From assembly GCA_031213475.1 (NCBI GenBank), contig JARUPZ010000017.1, forward strand, positions 8,946,790 to 9,010,789: 64,000 bases of DNA, given 5' to 3'. The notes under the pieces were generated by a model. It was not told the DNA's origin and did not search any database. It saw nothing but the letters and a program-made list of their open reading frames with translations. Below are positions 55,993-64,000 of the stretch, in pieces (within the stretch, counting starts at the first letter, position 1; each line of letters begins with the position of its first letter). This DNA is from Nereocystis luetkeana (taxonomy: Eukaryota; Sar; Phaeophyceae; Laminariales; Laminariaceae). A program made the translations under genes and the position numbers.

Positions 55993-57669
55993 TGTGTGTT
56001 CTTCACATTATTCCGTCCTTTCTACCCGTCGACATCCAGCACAACCAGTGTCCGTGCCGATTCTTCAATCCTATTAATAGAAGAGATGCAAGTTCTGTGG
56101 TCACAAAGCTACGCCACAGAGATACTACGTTGCCACGTATGCAGTAAGCACTGCAGTGGGCAATGCGATGTCATAATACTAGATACGAAAGGCACGACAT
56201 ACACAATCTATGAAATAGAGAAACGAAAGGAAACAATCAAAGAGAAAACAAAAACACAAATCGCAAGAGAAAAAGAAGAAAATGAAAGCAAAAACTAGGA
56301 GAAACAATCTGTCGTGCCCCCCCCCCGCAGGCGAGGTGGCCAACACTTGACAAAGAACGAGCTGGCAAAAAGAAAAAAATAACAAAAACACCACTGCTTG
56401 TAAACAGAGTAAGACAAAGAACCAAGGAAAAAAAAATAATGAGAAAATAACAAAGGGAAAATAACAGGCAGACCAAAGCCCAAAGCACCCCTCCAGGTGG
56501 CGGCAGCAGTTTGTGGTACGAGTAGTGTAGCCAGGTTCCCCCAGCTAATCCGCCTGGTACCTTGCTACCCAGACTGCCGTCTCCGCCCTGCTCGCGTCAA
56601 CTATGCCCAGCCCCTTGGCGTCAGACAATACGAAACGAGCAGAGCACGTTCGCCATCCAACCACGCCACACGGCTCTTTCACTACGGCTTATCAATCAGA
56701 AAAGGAAGAGAAAAAGAAAAAATGAAAATCACAGAGAGTCAGCGCAAGAAAGAAAAAAAAAGAAAAGAAAAAAAGAGAAGACAAGGGAAGACCACGTTCG
56801 AACCAGCTGCACCAGTTGGTGGCACTAGTAGTATGACCGACCATGTTCTACTTCCTAGTCGGCCTGGTGCCTTGCTACCCTGTCTGCCATCTCCTTCCTA
56901 CTTTCGTTTACAGCCGTTTCCCTTCTACCCCTCCTGTTCCCCCCCCTCTCCGCATTCCCTTGGTCGGGCATTCTGCCACTTCTCCTGTTGCCCCCTCCCC
57001 CTCCGTTCCCTTGGGCACCATCCACAGCGGATGCGCGGCGATGCCTACTCATCTCAGCCTCAGCCTCGTGCCACCTCATCATGAACCGTTCGGCTGCTTC
57101 AAGGATCCCCCGGCACCACTTCCCCGCCTTTTTCGCTGCAGTGACCACAACGCGGTCTCAACTCCAAACACCAAGGGGGCAACTTCCGTTGACCCTTCGG
57201 TGGCTCGGAACTCCCTAAGGTCTTCGACTATGCATCTATGCCAAGTCTTGCACTGTCTGCCTGGTCTCGGGTTCTCCCCACCAGCTATCGTCCCGAACAT
57301 TACCCGACTGGGTAATCGCTCCTTGCTTTGCCGTGCAACGCCCCCCGCAAAGAAGAGCCGCCGTTTACGAATGGTCGCTTCGATGCTCTCGCAACGTGTC
57401 ATCTTGAGGGCCTTCGCGTACGAGAGGGTGGCAAGGTCAGTACGAAGTCGGGGCTGGAAGCCAATGACTCGCAACAGGACTACTTGGTGGTGAGCCGTTC
57501 GAAGCTTGGCAAAGTGCTCCGCTCTGAGGGTTCACGTCACACACCCGTACAGCAGGGTCTTAATCACCTCGGCCTTCATTATTCGGACTTTAAGGCTAAG
57601 GGGGGCGGTCGTCCTATCATACAACTCCGGGCCGAACCGTTTGAGGCATGCTCGCATGAGGCGGATCCG
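55993..57669 (-). mobile_element. LINE B, 5'-truncated copy d
   Basis: Minus strand: from inside the YLGG/LLYGC region (starts near RIRLMRACLKRF at 57669) to the 3' end with a short AC tail. The frame is broken in two or more places (around 57125 and 57480). It carries CTATTAATAG at 56071 where copies b, c and e have CTAG. Confidence 0.85.
56071..56080. repeat. CTATTAATAG scar inside LINE B copy d
   Basis: Copies at 52914, 53950 and 21803 have CTAG at the homologous site. Confidence 0.8.
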
Positions 57670-57671
57670 CA

Positions 57672-58005
57672 CGTATGTACGAATGAATGCACAAACAAAT
57701 ACACATATATATACAGACACCTGGTATTCCATTATGTTCCTCTGTGCCTGACGTCAAATGCCATCAAACAAGGAACTACTACGTAGGAGTACCGGGTACC
57801 TGGTACGTAATAATACTGTTCGTCCATCATTATACGTAATAATCGCACTTATTATGAGGTACCGGTAGCTTGATGGTACTTCTTGGATTATTGCCGTATT
57901 TCCTGGCGCTTTTCGTTGTTGTGTGGTAGCTGTATTGCAGTACCCGTGCCTCGTTGAAGTAGCTGACTGTTAGTTTTCGACATAATTCTTGCTTTAGTAC
58001 TGCCA
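57672..58005. other. No gene; GTAC-rich
   Basis: Contains TACCTGGTA (57797), GGTACCGGTAG (57856) and several TACG/CGTA words. Confidence 0.4.
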
Positions 58006-58010
58006 AGAGC

Positions 58011-58145
58011 TTAGACGTGCCTACAGACGAACCTAAGACGTGCCAAGACGTGTCTAAGGCGCGCCAAGACGAGTCTAAGACGCGCTAAGACGCGCAAAGA
58101 CGAGTCCAAGACGCGCTAAGACGCAAAATATGGATTAAGACGATT
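58011..58145 (+). repeat. AGACG minisatellite
   Basis: About six imperfect units of roughly 20 bp with the form CTAAGACGCGCCAAGACGAG, decaying at both edges. Confidence 0.75.
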
Positions 58146-58149
58146 GTAA

Positions 58150-58695
58150 TTCGCGCGACATCCTTGTTCGTATTTCTTGCGGAGGCGTTGTTGCATAGGG
58201 ATTGAGAATGCCTGAAGTAGAACTCATATATATAAATTCGTGTGTAGGCCTTAAATTAAGCAATACGTTGAATCGTTTGACAATAATATTAATATAAAAG
58301 TGTATATTACATGATCGTATCAACAGGGGGAAGACGTCGGTGACACTTTTTCAGTAATAATGCGAAACATGCAAGGCTGATACCAGGTATATATTTAGCG
58401 CCTGCCAAAGTACTCGAACAATGTTTTGAACTTTTTGAGCTTTTTGACAACCCTAGGGATAAATTTACTCTTCACGGGAATAACTTTTTTGCACTTCGGT
58501 TTTTGACTGTTGGAAAATGAAATTTGACATGGTTGTATGTCATTACAGATGAAAACACCACGAGCCACTGGTATTTTTTATGTTTTTATTGCGTGCATGA
58601 GGGAGAGTGAAAATTGAAAAAAAAAAATCCAAATAAACAGAAAAAAAATGTATCTAAAAAAAACAAACCATTTTTTTTTTTAAAGACCACAGCAG
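58150..58695. other. No gene seen
   Basis: AT-rich, with A and T runs near 58615-58680. TACCAGGTA is at 58381. Confidence 0.4.
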
Positions 58696-58701
58696 TAGTT
58701 A

Positions 58702-59228
58702 GGCCACTTCTTATGCAGTATGCAGTCGGATTGCAGTCAGTTGGAAATGGTGCTATCGGCACCTTCGCATGAGCTTTTGGCCCAAACATGTATGTGCGAA
58801 ACTGCTGTTTCTTGCCTCAGAATGACTTGGGCTTGTCTCCAAGACCTATCTAGAGCTGTTTTCCGCTTTTCCAGGTGCCCAGTTAGTTGTTGCAGGAAAT
58901 TACCGGCGGCGGTAATTTCCCGATCCAACTGGGTCAAATACGATTACAACCCCCGATTGAATGGGGAAAAACGTTTTTTTCCGATCCGATGCCTGATCGT
59001 AATCGTATTTGACCCAGTTGGATCGGAAAATTACCGGAGGTGATTTCCTGCAACTGATCGCATGGAGAAGCGGGAAACAGCTCTAGATAGGTCTCGGAGA
59101 AAAGTCCAAGTCATTATGAGGCGAGAAACAGCAGTTAGTTTCGCACATTTTCGGGGCAAAAGCTCGTGCGAACGTACTGATGGCACCATTTCCAACTGAC
59201 TGCAAATCCGACAGCATAAGAAGTGGCC
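58702..59228. mobile_element. Foldback element FB7, PIF/Harbinger-like ends
   Basis: 527 bp. Ends GGCCACTTCTTATGC and GCATAAGAAGTGGCC, flanked by TTA on both sides (58699-58701 and 59229-59231). The arms of about 250 bp are complementary almost to the centre, with about 10 percent mismatch; inner arms contain GATCCAACTGGGTCAAATAC and its complement. A TTA duplication and GGCC termini fit PIF/Harbinger. No protein. Confidence 0.82.
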
Positions 59229-59394
59229 TTAGTAGTCAGTTTTTTCATCTTGTCATGAAGCACCAACTTGCCAAATTTATTTTCCAACTCTCGAAAAACA
59301 AAGTTCCAAAGTGCGTTCGAAGGCTGTCGCTGGAACTACTACTGTTTTGTAGCTTGTAACAGCGTTGTACCTAAACTTATAACAGAGGTGAGTG

Positions 59395-59480
59395 TGAAGG
59401 GGTTACCTACTGAGCTACCAGGTATAGGGGTATAAGATCGATCGATTACCCAGCCCAAGGTAATCCTTATAACATGAGAA
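59395..59480 (-). mobile_element. SINE-2, head fragment
   Basis: Minus strand: GTTATAAGGATTACC, GGGTAATCGATCGATC, TACCCCTATACCTGGTAGCT, CAGTAGGTAACCCCTTCACA. It carries TACCTGGTA just before the A-box where other copies have shorter TA-bounded words. Confidence 0.7.
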
Positions 59481-59523
59481 GGAAAAAAGAAAACAGGGCA
59501 ACTATGAACAAATCGTTCTCCTA

Positions 59524-59628
59524 TCACGGGGGACCAAAGTAAATAGAACCAAATGCTTATAGTAAAAATAAGGAAACATAAAGGTTTTTGAGTGTATCGT
59601 ACGTCCTATATTTGCTATGGTCCAGTGA
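59524..59628 (+). mobile_element. TA-type MITE (family M1), copy 6
   Basis: TCACGGGGGACC at the left, GGTCCAGTGA at the right. About 105 bp, the most diverged copy, so older. Confidence 0.75.
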
Positions 59629-59639
59629 AGCTCTTAGTC

Positions 59640-60280
59640 CGTTGAGTTAAAGGCAAAACGCCTACCCAATCTAAGCCTCATAACTCATAACACTCTCCCC
59701 CCCTGGAACGGACCGGATTTTACAGGTCGACGCGTCCCCGGTAATAGGCCAATCCGAATCTGCAGTCTCCAGTATTTTACAACGCGGACGATTGAACGGA
59801 GGAAATCTATACCAGTACCTGGTACGTAGGATTTATTTGTGGAAATATATTGGATCTTTGCAGAGAGGGGAAAAAAGTGGATAATAAGCAAGATTAGGAT
59901 TCCACAAAGAGGGTCATACAGTTGACGACGGGTTCAGTCTTGGTTTCACCGCGAAGACGGAGGCAGGGAAGGGTTGAATAGGAAGGGAGAAGGCACTGGG
60001 TAGGAGATCGGCGAGTTCAAAGAAGAACACGCCCGCCCTCTCTGGGGGTTGAAGTACCATAGATTTCACTGTAGAACGGCAGCCTTTGTCATCGGTATTC
60101 TTTACATATATATACCTGGTATGTAGTTTTCCACAAGCAAGCGTGGATAGTGTGAAAGGTTCAGCACTTGTTTTCTTATCTGTGAAGGTTCATCCCAGAT
60201 TCATAAGAAAAATGAGCCGTTTTTTCATTATAATATTATGTACTGCTGTTGCATCTCAAAAATGTATGTGCATGTATGTA
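59640..60280. other. No gene seen
   Basis: A possible SINE-2-like A-box complement lies just after 59628. TACCWGGTA occurs at 59816 and 60113. Confidence 0.35.
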
Positions 60281-60285
60281 TGTGT

Positions 60286-60550
60286 TATAAGGATTCCCCT
60301 AGGTAATCGATCGATAGTTTACCCCTACGTATAGCTCAGTAGGTGTCACGTTCCCATTTGACGTCGTCCAGGTCACGGGTTCGAACCTCACTTCTAACGT
60401 TTCCGTTGTAGAAAAGCTTGCGCGTGCTTCCCTAAAAACACACCTCCCTGATTACCCAGGTAGGTGAAGAAACGAAGCGGGTAGGTCAGCGTACAGACGT
60501 ATGTATGTATACGGTTCTGACGCCCCAGAAATCCCGCCGTTCAGACGGGG
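60286..60550 (+). mobile_element. SINE-2, best copy with A- and B-boxes
   Basis: The head is TATAAGGATTCCCCTAGGTA, then ATCGATCGATAGTTTACCCC, TACGTATAGCTCAGTAGGTG (A-box region) and CACGGGTTCGAACCTCAC (B-box GGTTCGAAC). The tRNA-like arms pair poorly, so it is a tRNA-derived SINE and not a tRNA gene. The body runs to about 60550, where another head begins; the 3' tail type is unclear. Confidence 0.65.
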
Positions 60551-60554
60551 GGAG

Positions 60555-60640
60555 AGTGTTATAAGGATTACCCTACGCTGGGTGTTCGATCGATATATAT
60601 ATATATACGTATAGCTCGGTAGGCAACACCTTCACACATG
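60555..60640 (+). mobile_element. SINE-2, head fragment
   Basis: GTGTTATAAGGATTACCCTA, GGGTGTTCGATCGATA, a TA run, then ACGTATAGCTCGGTAGGCAA and CACCTTCAC. Tandem to the 60286 copy. Confidence 0.65.
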
Positions 60641-61130
60641 GCTATAGGGTGGGAAAGCGAGGAAACCGAAGAATGGAATGGAAATTTCCGGAGCATTCCT
60701 GGTAACGAGGGGACGCCCCTTTCGGCGACGGGACGTTTTCCCACAGGAATCAGTTACCTCGGCACAAAACGGTACCATGAGTATGGGATAGATGCCCACG
60801 GCGGGAGTCGGCGGGACGAGATTAAGCTACCACGAGACTCAACGAGACAAAATGTACCAGGTACGGGATATAATGGGCACACGACGACGAGATTCGGTGG
60901 GCTTGTTTGAGCCAGATTCGACCACTCACTACGGTACTTCGCGAGACGGGATCCAGCCACAACTGGACTCAAAGTGGGATTTTCCGGCTACCGCGGTCCC
61001 ACGCGGGGGTTTATATCTACTACTGGACGCGGCCACATCTGGAATATATTGAGGGGGTCTTTTTTCCACGGCACTCCTGCTGTGTCCAGCGACTACCGCG
61101 ATCACGGCGATGGTACTACACGTACGTGCT
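60641..61130 (+). repeat. Degenerate GGGACGAG-type region
   Basis: Recurrent CGGGACGAGATTAAGC, CGAGACTCAACGAGAC and GCGAGACGGGATCCAGCC, similar to 33360-33450. Frames through it are not convincing proteins. Confidence 0.45.
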
Positions 61131-61449
61131 GCGATGGGCGGGATCTGATCCCCAAGAATACTTCGGTTTAGTTGCCCAGAGTGCAATCATACGTCGAACA
61201 CCAAAGACATGTATGTGATGTTCTTCAATTCTCCGCCACTGTTAAGTGACAGCAGCAGTAGGTAGGTATGTTAAGATCAGCCGGTGGGACACTTTGTATC
61301 CCTAGACAGGTTTGCCTATTAAGTCGGTACTCGTGTTGTTTGCTTAGATATAGAAGAAGAGCAGCTATATTCCCTTCGTGCTCGGTGGAAACTGGGACCA
61401 AGCTCGTGCCTCTCTGTAAAGCCCCTGGTTTCCCGGGACCTGGTATAAG

Positions 61450-61512
61450 TACCCCATGGGGTACGTGCAAAAAAAGTACCTCTAAGAGGTATTTTTGAAA
61501 CTGCACGTACCC
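61450..61512. repeat. Compact 60-bp hairpin
   Basis: GGGGTACGTGCA and TGCACGTACCCC are perfect outer arms; inside, AGTACCTCTAAGAGGTATTT is itself a palindrome. It could be a solo miniature element, a cruciform, or a structured RNA. Confidence 0.6.
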
Positions 61513-61529
61513 CCAAAGGAATACCCACT

Positions 61530-62580
61530 CACTGTAACTATACCTGGCGCATATACATTCAATGTCGACATCTCCCAAGCTTTGATCCTGTGCGCTACTG
61601 CTGTACCAGGTACAGCACACCACGGCACCGCTACATGAGGTCACATACAGCCGCAGCAGCAGCACTATCATTGGGTCATTGTGGGGATATTTTTACTGCC
61701 ACTGCTCCGTAATAATACGTCGCCGTCTTTCGTTTAGAGTATGATACTCTCATTCATTCGTGCTCGTATCCTTTCTTTCTTGCAGGACAGATAGTGACCT
61801 ATTAATATTTATTGTACAGTATTTATTATATTTCTATCTGTAACAAAACTGTTGTATGTAGCCCATATCGTAGCTCTCCCTCCACCCCCGGCGAACAAAC
61901 ATCAATAATCCGTGTACATCCTGAACTATACCTCCATAGCACGGCATTGTTCACGAGAAGTTCTACGATAATAGAGGCCCACCCTCCATTTTCTGAGGCT
62001 CCTCACGTAAGGCAGGGGCTCCCTACCTCACCCGAAAACTGACTTCTTCAGCAAAAAAAGTCAAATTGCATCCCGATGAATAATCCCATGGCCCGAGCAT
62101 TCAAATAAATGTGTCATTTTTCAAAACAATCTTGACATTCCGTCGATTTGGGGTTAATGAATCACGTCGTCCAGACAACTGTTTAATTTAGTGAAAAGGT
62201 GCTACCCTCAATCGTAGAACGCGTCTCACCCCTGCTCATGAATCTCTATCTAAACTACATATGTCATGTATGTATGGATGCCTCTAAGAGCTGGTTGCTA
62301 TGTACGTGCCGATTCTCCCCTCAGGCAGGTCATGGACACTCCACAGAGAGATGTAGAGATGGACGCAAGTAAGTGAAACTATACCTGGGTGTGTTACTAC
62401 TGGTGCTTGTTTGGGCCCACCCTTTTTCTTGCGCAAAAATGTGTGCAGAAGAGCGATCTACTATAGTAGCTTCCTACCCGCCCTGGCCTCATGACTCGGG
62501 GGATAAGACACAAATAAATAACCCTGGGATGTATGCAATGTTTCCCGTTTCTTCGTGGTTTTGTTTTACGATTGACACCA
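61530..62580. other. No gene seen
   Basis: TACCAGGTA is at 61604. No domain or repeat family recognised. Confidence 0.35.
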
Positions 62581-62583
62581 CTA

Positions 62584-62707
62584 TATAGGGCCATAGTATA
62601 TAGGACCAAATATTGTGAGTAAAAATAGTTAAATATCTACGAAGCATATATAATATGTCGTTTTTTTGATGTGTATCATAGGTCCTATTAAATATGGTGC
62701 CCCGTAA
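62584..62707 (+). mobile_element. TA-type MITE (family M1), copy 7
   Basis: GGGCCATAGTATATAGGACC at the left, GGTGCCCCGTAA then TA at the right. About 124 bp with a TA-rich expansion inside. The left end is eroded. Confidence 0.8.
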
Positions 62708-62709
62708 TA

Positions 62710-63115
62710 CTATTATAATGCAGACCGCAGTTTTGATGGAAATATTATACCTAATTTTGTCGTGTAGCTAGGAGAGCAGACGCCAAGGTGCACGAACGAC
62801 CACCCGCCGCACGTGCATCAGATGAGCAGCGTGAGCATCAGGCCTGGACTGGACCTCTACCGGCCTAGTGCTCAACGCCCTTCAGGAGGTAAACAGTGTA
62901 TCTGTACATCCTCTGGGTTCCACAGCTGTCATACTTTGTTCCCCTCAAAACCCGTAGTACGCGCGACAGAAGTATCTCACGCAGCTTGCAAAGATGAGGT
63001 TCGATTCAAATCCTCGATCTCACAGCTGTCGGGTTTCTTTCGAATACGACTATATGAACAACAACACGAGTAGCAAGCGGCACTAACGCTTCACAACGTA
63101 CGTACACTGCACATA
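62710..63115. other. No gene seen
   Basis: No coding region or repeat recognised. Confidence 0.35.
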
Positions 63116-63123
63116 TATTAATG

Positions 63124-63211
63124 GTACATTGTCGGATGGCGATACCGTAAGCTCGCGCGAGAGGAACGTTTACCTCTGATATGTTATTCAGGTTGCCCTC
63201 CGACAATGTGC
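63124..63211. repeat. Small inverted repeat, ends ACATTGTCGGA
   Basis: ACATTGTCGGATGGC at the left and GCCCTCCGACAATGT at the right, about 88 bp. The same end word (GCCATC(C/A)GACAATGTG) stands alone at 39484 and 41760, both after an ATT run. Probably a small dispersed element. Confidence 0.45.
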
Positions 63212-63599
63212 CACTCAAATTCCGCTGTTCGACGTAACTTGATTATCGATATTGGTGTATATCAGCATGATGATACAAAAATGGCTGCTTGCTTCGTACT
63301 CGAGAGAGGTAGTGTACGGGTTCTGGCGTATAAATATGGTCGTCATAGGGCGAGAGGGTGGTAGGCAAGGTAATATCTCCCGACGACGTAGTACATAGCA
63401 CGAGCGAGTGGTCACGCATTCAAAGTAAACGTATCTCTAAGGAAACACTGTTGCGTACAAGGCTATTCTTCAATTCATCCATGGAACACCAGGTCTGTCT
63501 ACCGCATCTTCTATGCTCCGCCCTCCATTCACCTCGCAGTTTTGCCGGGATCATTTTTTTGGTTAACCTCGTTTCTACTTTCCAGCTTCAGGAAGAGCC

Positions 63600-63880
63600 G
63601 TCCGTACTCCCCCCCGGTACGTGTCTTCATTTTCATCGCGTAGAAGGTTCAGCATTCTCGACCAGTCGTCGAGTTCCACCGTATTCGCTAACCACGCTCC
63701 CGCGCTTTCCGCAAGTCAACCATCGCGGACACCATGGCCCTCCATGACGTACGCCGCGGCCAACGTTATTTCGATTTTCTATTTATGTTTCCATCCTATT
63801 TCGTTTCTCGCCCCCTCTTAGTCGTTTCCGAGATCGGGGGTCACATGGCAGGCTTTTCTCTCCGACCCCCCGATACCCCC
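63600..63880 (-). mobile_element. SINE-1 relatives, diverged
   Basis: Minus-strand matches to GAAGGTTC...CGCGA.AAAATGAA.ACACGTACC (63608-63660) and to GGTCGGAGAGAAAAGCCTGC with TGTGACCCC (63825-63865). The order suggests two broken copies. Confidence 0.5.
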
Positions 63881-64000
63881 CCCCCCCATTTTATATAGGT
63901 AGAGTTGGCGTCGGTTGTCAACGACACTGCAAAACATGCCGCTCACTAGGTGAGCTAGACAACCAGGGTACCGTTGTTTTTTTCGGCGATCGCTCAAAGC

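Noticed and set aside
60320-60395. tRNA gene
   Set aside because: The T arm pairs poorly and the same head recurs three more times nearby as truncated repeats, so it is a SINE head.

Overview
The window is eukaryotic nuclear DNA, almost gene-free and saturated with small transposable elements. The signs are one spliced gene, non-LTR retrotransposons, SINEs with internal Pol III boxes, many terminal-inverted-repeat (TIR) elements, microsatellites and TTAGGG-type telomere-like repeats. I suspect a large-genome alga or other protist (stramenopile or brown-alga-like), but this is only an impression of style. No prokaryotic features, CRISPR, rRNA or LTR/virus-like element was recognised.

Layout. 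1-4.9 kb: degenerate repeats and a 247-bp TIR element. 4.9-7.24 kb (-): the only convincing host gene, a two-exon multi-pass membrane protein of unknown function (622 aa predicted). 9-12 kb: small MITEs and a foldback element. 12.8-15.5 kb: two head-to-tail non-autonomous elements with PIF/Harbinger-like ends (GGGCCC termini, TAA target duplication) and unrelated inserted cores; a third diverged copy is at 38.1-39.6 kb. 16-26 kb: a tRNA-like SINE, foldbacks, truncated LINE ends and minisatellites. 26.5-34 kb: a young foldback, a GACCCG-rich array, and mostly empty DNA with two weak protein traces. 34.8-38.1 kb (-): LINE family A (endonuclease tail plus reverse transcriptase, AAC-repeat tail). 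39.7-45.7 kb: nested SINEs, MITEs and an inverted pair of AAC-tailed SINE-like elements. 46.1-47.6 kb (+): a broken zinc-finger/acidic-tail gene. 48.4-53.3 kb (+): a nearly complete LINE family B with an approximately 270-bp AC tail, followed by two 5'-truncated B copies in the opposite orientation (53.9-57.7 kb). 58-64 kb: a foldback with TTA target duplication, more SINEs and MITEs.

How the parts interact. Families A and B are both RTE-like LINEs; their last ~20 nt are similar, and a SINE-like family shares the A ending, so A probably mobilises it. A 105-bp MITE (ends TTACGGGGG, TA target duplication) appears seven times. Aligned repeat copies show 6-bp insertions that turn CTAG into CTATTAATAG, exactly what partial excision of this MITE from CTAG would leave. 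The same logic may explain a second over-abundant palindrome, TACCWGGTA (23 copies by hand count, about 0.5 expected), which in one SINE alignment is an insertion at TA. The window thus looks like a record of repeated cut-and-paste transposition at TA sites, visible as scars rather than as elements.
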